Source: Armatimonadaceae bacterium (GTDB taxonomy: Bacteria > Armatimonadota > Armatimonadia > Armatimonadales > Armatimonadaceae). Taken from it: 64,000 bases of DNA. The translations under genes were made by a program, and so were the position numbers. Location of the stretch: the NCBI GenBank assembly GCA_030447685.1, contig JAUJOK010000013.1, positions 53,502 to 117,501 on the forward strand, written 5' to 3'. Below are positions 51,639-60,476 of this stretch, one piece after another (the stretch's first letter is position 1; each line of letters opens with the position of its first letter). The notes below the pieces were generated by a model, which was given only the letters and a program-made list of their open reading frames with translations, made no database searches and was not told the DNA's origin.

Positions 51639-53114
51639 ATGAAAGTTGCCGTGGTAGGCGCGGGAATCGGCGGGCTGGCGGCGGCGATACGGCTGCGCGT
51701 GCTGGGCTACGACGTGGCCGTGTACGAAAAGAACGCGACCGTGGGGGCCGGTGCAATATCCTGACCGACGGCGGCTACCAGTTCGATGTCGGGCCGAGCC
51801 TGCTGCTGATGCCGGACGTTTTCCGCGAGCTTTTCGCCTTTGCCGGGGCGGACTTCGATGCGCGCCTTTCGATGGTGAAGATGGAGCCGAACTACCGCGT
51901 GCGTTTCGGTGACGGCACCTCACTCGATGTCTCTTCGGACCTGGCGCGGATGGTGCCGCAGTTGGAGGCGATGGAGCCGGGCGTTGCGCCGCGCTATTAC
52001 GCATTCCTGCGGGATTCGGGCCTTAAAGTACAAATATGGCCGCTTCGAGTTCGTGGAGAAGAGTTTCCTCAAGGGTTCGGACTTTTTTACCGCGCGGAAT
52101 CTGCTTCTGCTGAATACGCTGGGCGCGACAAAAGCTGTACGCACATGTGTCGCGCTACTTCCGCGACCCGCGTCTGCGCCAGGTTTTTCGATGCAGAGCA
52201 TGTACCTGGGCATCTCCCCCTATGAAGCGCCCGCCGTCTACACGCTGCTTTCCTACACCGAACTTGCGGAAGACGGCCTGTGGTTCACGATGGGCGGCAC
52301 CTACGCGCTGCCCCGCGCGATGACCGCGCTTGCCCGGGAGAAAGGCGTCGAGATACACACCAACGCCCCGGTGCAGCGCATCGTCGTGGAAAACGGGAAG
52401 GCGACGGGGGTTGACATAGACGGCGGATTCGTTCCCGCCGACATCGTGCTATCCAACGCCGACCTTCCGTATACCTACCTCGACCTGCTGCCCGCGGAGT
52501 ACGCGGGCCGTACGCAGCCAAAGCTGGACAGCCTCACCTATACGGCCTCCGCATTCATGATGTACCTGGGCACCGACGTTCCGTACCACCATCTCAAGCA
52601 CCATAACTTCTTCCTGGGGCGCGATTATAAGAAAAACTTCAGGCGATCTTTCACACCAAAACTTTGCCGGACGACCCGTCGTTTTATGTGAACTGCCCGC
52701 ACACACGGACCCATCGCTGTGCCCGCCCGGCGGCGATAATATCTTCGTCCTCGTTCCTATCCCGCATTTGTCGCCCGGCGTGGATTGGAGCGTGGAAAAG
52801 GAGCAGTTCACCCAAAAGATGTACCGCCTTCTGGAAGAGCGCGCCGGAATGACCGACCTGGGCAAGCATGTGGTGGTGGAGCATATCTATACGCCGCTGG
52901 AATGGCGCAGAAAAAGTTCAATCTGCGCCACGGCGCGGCGTTCGGACTGTCGCACGGGCTGACCCAGGTCGGCCTGTTCCGCCCGCCCAACCGCAGCCCC
53001 GTCGTCAACAATCTCTACTTCGTCGGCGCTTCCACCACGCCCGGCACCGGCCTGCCGCTCGTCACCATCGGCGCGCGCCTCGTCACCGAGCGTATCGCGC
53101 AGGAGCAGAAATAA
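51639..53114 (+). CDS. crtI: phytoene desaturase-family protein, several frameshifts
   Basis: FAD-dependent carotenoid desaturase family. It opens KVAVVGAGIGGLAAAIRLRV (dinucleotide fold); a lost G near 51750 restores GGRCNILTDGGYQFDVGPSL; later blocks are KYKYGRFEFVEKSFLKGSDF, SMQSMYLGISPYEAPAVYTL, TMGGTYALPRAMTALAREKG, then NCPTRTDP and the C-terminal NLYFVGASTTPGTGLPLVTI. Shifts also occur near 52030, 52140, 52180, 52640, 52700 and 52910. About 490 residues corrected. Lies 90 bases before the phytoene synthase gene, together a minimal carotenoid module. Which desaturation step it does cannot be read. Confidence 0.88.
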
Positions 53115-53204
53115 CGGCGCGGGAACTTCGGCGTTTCCCCTGCTGTTGATACGGGCGTCGGAAGATGCCGATTCGCCGGCCTTGGAACAGGGGCAGTCGT
53201 TAAC

Positions 53205-54179
53205 TTGGCAGAAACCTATTTACGTTTCGCGCGCCCGCCGCGACGCAGCAAGCGGCCCCTCGTCCCGGTATCGGAGGCGTCGCCGGGTCTCTGCGCCGCC
53301 TACGAGCACTGCCGCGCCGTTAACCGGTATTACGGCAAAACCTACTACTTTTCCACGCAGTTTTTTCCCGGCGCATCTGCGTCCCGCCGTTCATGCGCTG
53401 TACGCCTGGGTACGCTGTCCGGATGAATGGGTAGACAATCCGCAGGGCCTGTCGCGGGACGAACAGCACTCCCTGCTGCGGCAATGGTACGACGCCACCA
53501 CCGCCGCCATCAGAACAGGCCAGGCGGATCACCCCGTGCTTCAGGCGTGGGCCGCCACTGCCGCCGTTACGAAGTGCCCAGAATATATGCGTGATTTCCT
53601 CCAGGCAATGGAGATGGACCTGTCCGTTTCCTGTTACGAAACCTTCGAGGACCTCCAGCGATATACCTGGGGTCGGCGTCCGTCGTGGGACTGATGATGT
53701 GCTGTCTTATCGGCGCGCGCGCGCCTGCCGCCGTTTCCCACGCCGCCGACCTGGGGCTGGCGATGCAGCTTACCAACTTTCTGCGCGACGTGGGAGAAGA
53801 TTGGCGCGAGCGCAAACGCATCTACCTGCCGCTGGAAGACTTGCGCCGGTTCGGTGTCCGTGAGCAGGACATCGCCGAAGGGAAAGTCACCGAGGAGTTC
53901 CGCGCGCTGGTTCGGTGGGAAGCGGCGCGCACGCGGCAAATATACGCCCGCGCGGAGGCCGGGTTCTGCTATATCCCTGCGGAGGCGCGTCTGCCCGTGC
54001 GCCTGGCGCGCATTCTGTACGCCCGGATTCTGGATAAGATCGAGCAGAACGACGGTGATGTGCTCAGCAAGCGCGCCCGCGTGCCGACCTGGGAAAAACT
54101 TGCCGTGCTCGCCCGCGAACAGACAAGTACAGCAGCAGCAGCAGCTACTGCGTCCGCATCCCCATCGAGCCGAGCTTGA
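53205..54179 (+). CDS. crtB: phytoene/squalene synthase, two frameshifts
   Basis: Condenses prenyl diphosphates head to head. The chain from a TTG start reads AYEHCRAVNRYYGKTYYFST, then after a shift near 53370 LRPAVHALYAWVRCPDEWVD (first Asp-rich motif, with W where I or L is common), LSVSCYETFEDLQRYTW; after a shift near 53675 SVVGLMMCCLIGARAP and LAMQLTNFLRDVGEDWRERK (second Asp motif). The end is alanine/serine-rich. Adjacent to crtI, so phytoene synthase is the best reading. Its 3' end overlaps ruvC on the other strand by 35 bases. Confidence 0.87.
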
Positions 54180-54643
54180 ACGAGTGCGCGTGGCACAGCG
54201 CGATGGCAAGCGCGTCGGCGGCATCGTCGGGGCGCGGCGTCTCCTGAAGCCCCAGCAGGCGCGTCACCATGTACTGCACCTGCTGCTTATCCGCGCCGCC
54301 GTAGCCGGTCACGGCGATCTTCACCTGCATCGGGGTATATTCGGCCCAGGGCAGGCCGCGCTGCGCGATAGCCAGATAGATCACGCCGATAGCCCGCCCC
54401 ACGGAAAGCGCATTAGTTTCGTTGCGCCCGAAAAACAGCTTCTCCACGCCGACGGTGTCGGGCTGGTGCCGATCCATCAGCGTGTTAATATCGTTGTAGA
54501 TGGACAGCAGGCGTTCCGCCACGGGAGTTTTCGCCTGCGTCAGAAAAACGCCCACATCCAGGGGCCGAATGCGGCTCCCTTTCCACTTTCACCACGCCAA
54601 AGCCCGTGGTAGCCGTTCCGGGGTCGATGCCAAGCACGATCAT
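54145..54643 (-). CDS. ruvC: Holliday junction resolvase RuvC, one frameshift
   Basis: Resolves four-way junctions with RuvAB. It starts MIVLGIDPGTATTGFGVVKV (first catalytic Asp); a base error near 54575 shifts the frame before VGVFLTQAKTPVAERLLSIY. Then come TVGVEKLFFGRNETNALSVG (Glu), YGGADKQQVQYMVTRLLGL, and PRPDDAADALAIALCHAHS (final Asp pair). About 165 residues corrected. A second resolvase-like gene, ruvX, is at 36445. No ruvA or ruvB in the window. Confidence 0.92.
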
Positions 54644-54724
54644 GATTCCATTGTACCGTTTCCACCCCACCGGGACGCAACTTTCGCCGGTTGCCGTTGT
54701 CCCCTATAGCGGAGGGTTTCCATC

Positions 54725-55182
54725 ATGCGCTTTTTTTCACGCCTCGCGATCTCTTTCTGCCTCGTGGGCGCTTTCCTGCTGGTGGGCTGTGCGCGAACGT
54801 CGCCCGCCGTCGGCACCTGGACGGCGACACAAGGCCCGCTTTCCGCAACGCTGACATTGAAAGAGACGGCACAGGGACACTCGTTCCCCCGGCAGCGGCA
54901 GGCGGCCCGCAGCCGGTTAAGTGGGAACTGAACGAAAACACGGTGACGCTGACGGTGGGCGGCGGCCAGACCGCAGGCGGCAAGCCGGGACCCAGTGGAA
55001 ATATCACCGGCGCGCTGTCCGAAGACAAGAAATCTATGGAGATAGCCACTGGCATGCCGCTGAAACTCACTTTCAGAAGCAGGAAAAATAGCCTTCCCCT
55101 TTTTGCCCTCACCCCCGTCCCCTCTCCCGGCGGCGCAGCCGGTTTGAGCCGCCCTTCGGGCGCGGGAGAGGGGAGCCTGTAG
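54725..55182 (+). CDS. lipoprotein with a C-terminus made by a palindromic element, one frameshift
   Basis: The signal peptide ends in a lipobox LLVGC, so it is lipid-anchored after Cys. The small mature domain reads SPAVGTWTATQGPLSATLTL; a one-base shift near 54870 restores VPPAAAGGPQPVKWELNENT and VTLTVGGGQTAGGKPGPSG, SEDKKSMEIATGMPLKLTF. The last 28 or so residues (LFALTPVPSPGGAAG, RPSGAGEGSL) come from a palindromic element starting at 55104. Function unknown; it looks like a small beta-domain that reports on a quantity such as a substituted lipocalin fold, but that is a guess. Confidence 0.6.
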
Positions 55183-55374
55183 CGTTGCCAACCCCGGCTT
55201 CGCACGTTACCGATGGGGTGCCCGTAACGTTACCCATTCCAGCTTCGCGTCCTGCCAAGTTCTCCTTGCTTTCGTGCGAAGCCGGGGCCGCTATTGTGAT
55301 AGGCTCCCCTCTCCCACCGCGAAGCGGAAACCATGGGAGAGCACCTCGGCAGACCGAGTGTGGGGGTGAGGGCA
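55104..55374. repeat. composite palindromic element, family D
   Basis: Outer repeats TGCCCTCACCCCC (55104-55116) and complement (55362-55374); next layer GGGAGAGGGGAGCC near 55165 with its complement near 55296; inner pair AACCCCGGCTTCGCAC near 55190 with its complement near 55276. The layering suggests one element inserted in another. The left part is translated as the end of the lipoprotein. Confidence 0.8.
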
Positions 55375-55403
55375 GACAGGGGTGAGACCAAAACGGGGAA
55401 GGG

Positions 55404-56327
55404 CTACGCCAGCGGGCGGTCGCGCAGGCGTGGGGTGATTATCTTACCCAGCGCCTGCCCGTCGATACCGACCACGGCGTACAGGTTCGGGGAATCGGTG
55501 CGGGTTGCGAAGGCGGTCACTACCCCGTTTTCGTCCACCTCCGCGCGGGCGGTCAGCGCGCGGAAATGGCGCATGAAGGCGGCGGGGTCGGGACGCGCGG
55601 CGAGCAGAAACGCGGGCGGCGCGGAAAGCAGGACCGGGGCCTCGGCGGCATCGTAACGGTCGGCGTCCGGCCCGCTCGCGTGCAGATTCCAGTAGAACAG
55701 CTCGCGCAGCAAAAACTCGGCCATCGGCCCGCCGTTTTCCAGAATACCCGGTGCGGCATAGCGCCATAAACAGATGTCCCGTGGAAGCCAGATCACTCCC
55801 TCGCCGGAGGTAAGAAGCCTGCCGAAGGGGGCGGCCTCGCGTGCGGAGCGCGGTTCGACACGCCCCCGGAACCGCTCCGGGTGCTGCTCGAGCAGGCGCG
55901 GATTTATCGCCAGTCGCTCCCCGGCCCGCCCCTCATTGTAGTCGTTCACATAGCCGCCGACCAGGAACAGGCGGGCGACTCTGGCGCGGAACAGGTCTCG
56001 GTCGCGCGCAAGCGCCTCGGCCACCATCCCATAGCCGCCGACGACGATCAGGCTGAGCGGCTCGTCCGATGCGGCCAGCGCCCCGGCAAGCCCCGCCGCG
56101 CCGCGCACCGTGGAAACGTCGGCATCCGCAGCAACCCGCAGGGAAAGTGCATCCAGAACCCGGTCGCCACCGCTTTCCTCGGTCAGGCACACACCGCGCA
56201 GATCATGGTCGGGCGAGCGCAACAGGTAGGCGAGATCGAACAGGTCGGCGGGGTCGAGACGGTCGTAGGAAAGGTCGGTGACATAAAGAACCGGCGCGCG
56301 CAGAGGCGGGGCATTGTCTTCGGACAT
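55404..56327 (-). CDS. nucleoside hydrolase-like protein
   Basis: A 307-residue protein resembling inosine-uridine nucleoside hydrolases. It reads APVLYVTDLSYDRLDPADLF, DLAYLLRSPDHDLRGVCL, SLIVVGGYGMVAEAL and GGYVNDYNEGRAGERLAINP. The classical N-terminal DTD-GxDDxxA metal motif is altered (DLSYDRLDPADLFD), so activity on nucleosides is uncertain. Start at ATG 56327 with GGAG 7 bases upstream; a longer frame lacks similarity. Ends 4 bases downstream of the maf stop, in one operon with maf and the phasin-like gene. Confidence 0.65.
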   Translation of the reverse strand: MSEDNAPPLRAPVLYVTDLSYDRLDPADLFDLAYLLRSPDHDLRGVCLTEESGGDRVLDALSLRVAADADVSTVRGAAGLAGALAASDEPLSLIVVGGYGMVAEALARDRDLFRARVARLFLVGGYVNDYNEGRAGERLAINPRLLEQHPERFRGRVEPRSAREAAPFGRLLTSGEGVIWLPRDICLWRYAAPGILENGGPMAEFLLRELFYWNLHASGPDADRYDAAEAPVLLSAPPAFLLAARPDPAAFMRHFRALTARAEVDENGVVTAFATRTDSPNLYAVVGIDGQALGKIITPRLRDRPLA

Positions 56328-56331
56328 GGAA

Positions 56332-56970
56332 TTACTCCGGCACGGCGTTCCAGAGCGGGACGCCGAACTCGGCAAGCATCTGCGCGACCGTCCACAGCGG
56401 CAGCCCGATTACATTCGACAGGTCGCCCTCGATTCGGGTAACGAAGGCGAGCGCGCCGCCCTGAATGGCATAGGCTCCCGCCTTGTCGCGCGGTTCCCCG
56501 GTGGCGACATAGGCGCGTATCGCCGCCTCACTCAGATCACCGAACGTCACCTGCGTCCCGATCAAGCGCGCCGCGCGCCGTGTCACCGTTTTCCCGTCCG
56601 ATTGAAGCAGAACGACCCCGGAGTAGACAGTGTGCGTCCGACCCGAAAGCCGCCGCAGCATCCGCGCCGCGTCCTCTTCATCCTCGGGCTTGCCCAGTAT
56701 CGAACCGTCCGGAGCGACCACATCGGTATCCACCCCCATGATGATTCCTGCCCGGCGCGCGGCCACCTCGGCGGCCTTTCCCTCGGCGGCGCATCGCACA
56801 TACTCCTCTGGGTCCGTCAGATGCTGGAGCGTGCTTTCATCGAAGCGGCTGGCGGCCACGGTGAAGCGGGCACCAATCAGTCGCAGCAGTTCCCGGCGGC
56901 GCGGCGAGGCGGAAGCGAGCAGCAGACGGCCCCCATCCGCTCCCGGCAGCGCCGCAGCCGCTGCTGTCAC
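56332..56970 (-). CDS. maf: Maf-family nucleotide pyrophosphatase
   Basis: Hydrolyses non-canonical or pyrimidine nucleoside triphosphates; once called septum formation inhibitor. It has LLLASASPRRRELLRLIGAR, SRFDESTLQHLTDPEEYV, GVDTDVVAPDGSILGKPEDE, HTVYSGVVL and DKAGAYAIQGGALAFVTRIE, GDLSNVIGLPL: all Maf signatures in order. 212 residues. GTG start overlapping the phasin-like stop (GTGA). Confidence 0.93.
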   Translation of the reverse strand: MTAAAAALPGADGGRLLLASASPRRRELLRLIGARFTVAASRFDESTLQHLTDPEEYVRCAAEGKAAEVAARRAGIIMGVDTDVVAPDGSILGKPEDEEDAARMLRRLSGRTHTVYSGVVLLQSDGKTVTRRAARLIGTQVTFGDLSEAAIRAYVATGEPRDKAGAYAIQGGALAFVTRIEGDLSNVIGLPLWTVAQMLAEFGVPLWNAVPE

Positions 56971-57503
56971 GCCGACGCGTCCCCTGTCCGTTCGTTCTCC
57001 GGTGTCACTTCTGCGGCTTCGGTGACGATCTCCGGCGCGGCGGCGGCATCGGCAGTTTCCGTATAGGTTTCCCCAGGCGTATCTAACTCGACAGCGCCGC
57101 CGACTTCCGCTTCCACTTCGGACTGCGTCGTGCCGCTCAAATCTTCCATCGGCTCCTGGGCAGGCGATACCTGCTCAGGCAACTCCGACATTTGCGGTGC
57201 AGTAGACGCCGCGTTTACCTGCGTTTCCAGCGCCGTAACCCGCTCTTCCAGCGCCCGAATCTCATCGTTTGAAGCCGTACCGCTCCGCTTTAACTGCGGC
57301 AATACATCCTCTTTCACCGCGCGGACAAACTGCTCGCGGGCCGGTCGTCCCCGCTCCATCACGGCATCGAAAACGGCGGGCGCATTTTCCCGCGCGACCT
57401 TCCCCTTTTCCACCAGTCCGTTGATAACCTGATCCAGCGCCTCCGCTGTCAGCACCGCGACGCCCAGCGTAAAATCCAGCCCTTTTTCTATCGTGGATGA
57501 CAT
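56967..57503 (-). CDS. phasin/PhaF-like coiled-coil protein
   Basis: A 178-residue acidic protein: N-terminal helix DFTLGVAVLTAEALDQVING, then LVEKGKVARENAPAVFDAVM, and a coiled coil with DEIRALEERVTALETQVNAA, as in polyhydroxyalkanoate granule phasins and related DUF proteins. The C-terminal 70 residues are low-complexity and acidic (TESAD-type, ETYTETADAAAAPEIVTEAA). GGAG stands before ATG 57503. PHA synthesis genes are not visible, so the granule role is not certain. Coupled to maf. Confidence 0.65.
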   Translation of the reverse strand: MSSTIEKGLDFTLGVAVLTAEALDQVINGLVEKGKVARENAPAVFDAVMERGRPAREQFVRAVKEDVLPQLKRSGTASNDEIRALEERVTALETQVNAASTAPQMSELPEQVSPAQEPMEDLSGTTQSEVEAEVGGAVELDTPGETYTETADAAAAPEIVTEAAEVTPENERTGDASA

Positions 57504-57557
57504 GGTAATTTCTCCCCCACCGCTATGGACACGCCAGCCGCCCCGCAAGTTGCCCGA

Positions 57558-58160
57558 TTACGCAGCATCCGGCTCCGCTTTATCTTTCTCAGGAAAGCTT
57601 ACCTTGTCGTAGATTTCGCCAAGCGCCAGCGTGCAGCCAATCGAAGATAGGCGTACCGTGTCGTGCAGATCGTTCGCCACGGAAAGCAGCCAGTCACCGT
57701 CTGTCTGCCGCAAAAAACGCTCCACGCGCGGCTTATCCTGCGAAATCAGCACATACTCGGTCAGCGTCTCCAGCGTCCGGTACTGCGCGAACTTATCGCC
57801 CCGGTCATAGGCTTCCGTCGAGGGGGATAGCACTTCGATAATGAGATTCGGGTTGACCAGCGTATCCATCTGGGCGTCGTCAAAGCGGCTCTCCCCGCAG
57901 ACCGCTGCCACATCCGGATAGGTATACAGTCCCCCTGAGCTGACCTTTACCCGCATGTCACCCGAATAGGTTTCACACGGACGGCCTTTTAGTTGGCTAC
58001 TTATCTCCCGCACCACATTTGTCGTGATAAGATTGTGCTGTCGGCTCGCGCCCGACATCGCGAATATCTCACCGTGCAGGTACTCGCTCTTGTATTCGGC
58101 TTCCCGCTCCATTGCCAGATACTGCGCCGGTGTGTAATACGGCTTAGCCAGTGATGACAT
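57558..58160 (-). CDS. Uma2/DUF820-family endonuclease-like protein
   Basis: A 200-residue protein of the Uma2 (DUF820) family, a PD-(D/E)XK-fold nuclease group greatly expanded in cyanobacteria and Armatimonadota. It has YYTPAQYLAMEREAEYKSEY, HGEIFAMSGASRQHNLI, YTYPDVAAVCGE, LIIEVLSPSTEAYDRGDKFA and YVLISQDKPRVERF; the D...E-X-L core is present. Function in the cell is unknown. It lies 25 bases downstream of a truncated PIN gene on the same strand. Confidence 0.85.
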   Translation of the reverse strand: MSSLAKPYYTPAQYLAMEREAEYKSEYLHGEIFAMSGASRQHNLITTNVVREISSQLKGRPCETYSGDMRVKVSSGGLYTYPDVAAVCGESRFDDAQMDTLVNPNLIIEVLSPSTEAYDRGDKFAQYRTLETLTEYVLISQDKPRVERFLRQTDGDWLLSVANDLHDTVRLSSIGCTLALGEIYDKVSFPEKDKAEPDAA

Positions 58161-58185
58161 CGCTTCCTCCGCTCACGTAGCTTCG

Positions 58186-58272
58186 TTATGATGAATACTC
58201 CTGATAATCCTGCGGCAGTTGCGCGTCGCCGTGTACCCACCAAATCCAGATGTGCGTGTCCAGCACAATCAC
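58186..58272 (-). pseudogene. truncated PIN toxin remnant (28 residues)
   Basis: A GTG that overlaps the antitoxin stop (GTGA) starts VIVLDTHIWIWWVHGDAQLP and QDYQEYSS, then TAA. This is the first 28 residues of a Sll0205-like PIN domain (first catalytic Asp in VLDTHIW), which is normally about 130 residues. The other acidic residues are missing, so it cannot be a nuclease. The downstream Uma2 gene begins 26 bases later, so a deletion may have joined them. Confidence 0.75.
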
Positions 58273-58496
58273 TGCGTGGAGTTCCAATCTTCCCCAGCAA
58301 CGGGTTCAAAGGGACGGTCATAGCGAATGCGGACGCCGCGCAACGGATATGGGTTTCCCCGTTCCGCCGGGGCAGGGTGCGGCAAAATAATCACTTCGAC
58401 AGACTGACCGGCGCGGAACGGCAGTTGGTCAAGCGTGAGGGTTCCATCTTCCTGAATCGTGGTTTCTATGCGATGTGCCGGACGCGTTGCTTGCAT
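58269..58496 (-). CDS. antitoxin-like protein without a working toxin
   Basis: A 75-residue protein: MQATRPAHRIETTIQEDGTL, TLDQLPFRAGQSVEVIILPH, ending EPVAGEDWNSTQ. The DGTLTLD-LPF-GQ-VEVIIL pattern is that of small AbrB/DUF2281-like antitoxins paired with PIN toxins. GGAGGGG precedes the ATG and a TATAAT box lies about 40 bases up. Its partner PIN gene is cut to 28 codons, so this is an orphan antitoxin. Confidence 0.7.
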   Translation of the reverse strand: MQATRPAHRIETTIQEDGTLTLDQLPFRAGQSVEVIILPHPAPAERGNPYPLRGVRIRYDRPFEPVAGEDWNSTQ

Positions 58497-58542
58497 TTGC
58501 TCTGTCCCCTCCTGAAGCCTACACCATTATTATACGCCTCTC

Positions 58543-59100
58543 CTATAGAGGTCCCGCGTAGACGTCGCGTTTGAGGATGCCGACATAGGGGAGATTACGG
58601 TAGCGCTGGTTCCAGTCCAGGCCGTAGCCGATGACGAAGGCGTCGGGGATGGTGAAGCCGACGTAATCGGCCTCGATGGCGGTGCCGCGACCGGAGGGCT
58701 TATCTAAGAAAGTGACGACGCGCACGGAGGCGGGGGCGCGCTGGCGCAGGTTGCGAAGGACATAGGCAAGCGTCAGGCCGGTGTCGATAATGTCCTCGAC
58801 CACCAGCACATGCCGCCCTTCGATGGAATCGTCCAGGTCTTTGGTAAGACGCACTTCGCCGGAGGAGGTCGTGCCCGCGCCGTAAGAAGCGACGCCAATC
58901 AGGTCCAGGGACAGGGTAATATCCATCGCGCGCATCAGGTCGGCGATAAAAGGGATCGATCCCTTGACGATGGTGACGAGATGCGGTTCCCGGCCCGCGT
59001 AATCGGCGGCTATCTGCTGTCCCAATTCCGCAACGCGCGCCTGAATCTGCTCCGGCGTGAACAGTATTTCCTCCACATCGTCATGCATCGCGCCCGCCAT
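58543..59100 (-). CDS. hpt: hypoxanthine phosphoribosyltransferase
   Basis: Salvages hypoxanthine or guanine with PRPP. It has ILFTPEQIQARVAELGQQIA, ADYAGREPHLVTIVKGSIPF, the PRPP loop VLVVEDIIDTGLTLAYVL, VVTFLDKPSGR and DYVGFTIPDAFVIGYGLDWN, QRYRNLPYVGIL: complete HPRT signatures. 185 residues from ATG 59100, with GGGGAG 8 bases upstream; the frame extends further up without similarity. Divergent from sbcD. Confidence 0.95.
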   Translation of the reverse strand: MAGAMHDDVEEILFTPEQIQARVAELGQQIAADYAGREPHLVTIVKGSIPFIADLMRAMDITLSLDLIGVASYGAGTTSSGEVRLTKDLDDSIEGRHVLVVEDIIDTGLTLAYVLRNLRQRAPASVRVVTFLDKPSGRGTAIEADYVGFTIPDAFVIGYGLDWNQRYRNLPYVGILKRDVYAGPL

Positions 59101-59181
59101 GCCTGTCACTCCCCTGCTCTGCTCCAACAAGATGCGCCACTGTTCGGCAGGAACGAGAGCGATTCCTGCCTTGTAAAATCG

Positions 59182-59210
59182 TGGACTCGACCCGCGCCCC
59201 ATGCTATAAT
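59182..59210 (+). promoter_or_regulatory. promoter giving a leaderless sbcD mRNA
   Basis: TGGACT (59182-59187), 17-base spacer, perfect TATAAT (59205-59210), then 6 bases to the ATG at 59217. Confidence 0.65.
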
Positions 59211-59216
59211 AAGGCC

Positions 59217-60476
59217 ATGTCGTCCCCTGCCCCCTCCGTGCGCCTCATGCACTTCGCTGACGTGCATCTGGGCGTCGAAACCTATGGCCGCTACAACCCG
59301 GAAACCGGCCTGAACACCCGGCTTGAAGACTTCACGCAGGCGCTGAATGCGGCGATTGACCTGGCGCTGGAAGCCAATGTGGACCTGGCTGTCTTTGCCG
59401 GGGATGCCTACAAAGCCCGTGACCCGAACCAGACGCACCAGCGCGCCTTCGCCCACGCCCTCAAGCGCCTCACGGATGCGGGCGTGCCGGTCGCTATGCT
59501 GGTCGGCAACCATGACATTCCCAATACCCGTGGCAAGGCAAATGCGCTGGAAATCTACGGTCTGCTGGGCGGGGCGGGCGTCACTATTTTGCAGATGCCC
59601 GACGTGGCGACGATAACCACGCGCAAGGGCGATGTTCTGGTGGCAGGCATGCCCTACCTGACCCGTTCGCGCGTCATCGCCAAAGAGGAGGTCCGGGACA
59701 AGACGGTCGAGGAGGTGGCGCACCACATGCGCGACAGCTACGGCCAGTATATCGCGGACTTGGCGGCGCGCGTGGCCGAGCATCCTGACCATATCGCCGT
59801 TCTGACCGGGCACTTTACCATCGCGGATGCGCGTGTTGGTGTGCAGGGTTTTCTTCTGAACCCCGCTGAGCCGCAGATACCCGTCACCGATGTCGCGCTG
59901 CCGCAGTTCGATTATGTTGCGATGGGTCATATCCATAAGCATCAGGAGATGAACCGGGGGGCGCACCCGCCGGTCGTCTACTGCGGCTCCATCGACCGCC
60001 TTGATTTCGGTGAGCGCGCGGAAGACAAAGGCTTTGTGCTGGCCGATGTCGCCAGGCGGCAGGCTAACTGGAAGCACGTTCCCCTGGACACGCGCCGCTT
60101 TCTGGACATCCATGTCGATACCGGGGACGCCGACGACCCCACCGCCGTTATCGTCGCCGAGATTGCCCGCCATCCTATCGCACGGTCGGTGGTGAAGGTC
60201 AGCTATAAAGTCTCGCCGGAAAAAGCCGCCCTGATCCGTACTGATGATATTCGCAAGGCGCTGGGCGCGGCGCACCTGACCGTCGCTTTATCCCGCGAGC
60301 TGCCGCCCGCCGAGGCGCTGGTCCGCTCGCAGGTGCTCACCGAGGCATTGACCCCGGAAAAGGCTTTGGCGACCTATATAGACTTGCAGCCACGCCTCGT
60401 CCCGCGCAAGGACGAACTGCTCCGGCACGCCCGCCCGCTGTTCGAGGCACTGGAACAGGAGGAGGCGCTGCGTTGA
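59217..60476 (+). CDS. sbcD: DNA repair exonuclease SbcD/Mre11-like
   Basis: Mn-dependent nuclease subunit of the SbcCD complex, which opens hairpins and processes double-strand ends. Phosphoesterase motifs are MHFADVHLGVETYG (D-x-H), VFAGDAYKARDP (D of GD), VGNHDIPNTRGKANA (GNHD), VLTGHFTIADA (GH) and MGHIHKHQEMN (GH-x-H). 419 residues. No Shine-Dalgarno; ATG at the predicted transcription start. The stop overlaps the TTG of sbcC, as in the usual sbcDC pair. Palindromic elements in this genome are the natural kind of substrate for SbcCD. Confidence 0.93.
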   Translation: MSSPAPSVRLMHFADVHLGVETYGRYNPETGLNTRLEDFTQALNAAIDLALEANVDLAVFAGDAYKARDPNQTHQRAFAHALKRLTDAGVPVAMLVGNHDIPNTRGKANALEIYGLLGGAGVTILQMPDVATITTRKGDVLVAGMPYLTRSRVIAKEEVRDKTVEEVAHHMRDSYGQYIADLAARVAEHPDHIAVLTGHFTIADARVGVQGFLLNPAEPQIPVTDVALPQFDYVAMGHIHKHQEMNRGAHPPVVYCGSIDRLDFGERAEDKGFVLADVARRQANWKHVPLDTRRFLDIHVDTGDADDPTAVIVAEIARHPIARSVVKVSYKVSPEKAALIRTDDIRKALGAAHLTVALSRELPPAEALVRSQVLTEALTPEKALATYIDLQPRLVPRKDELLRHARPLFEALEQEEALR

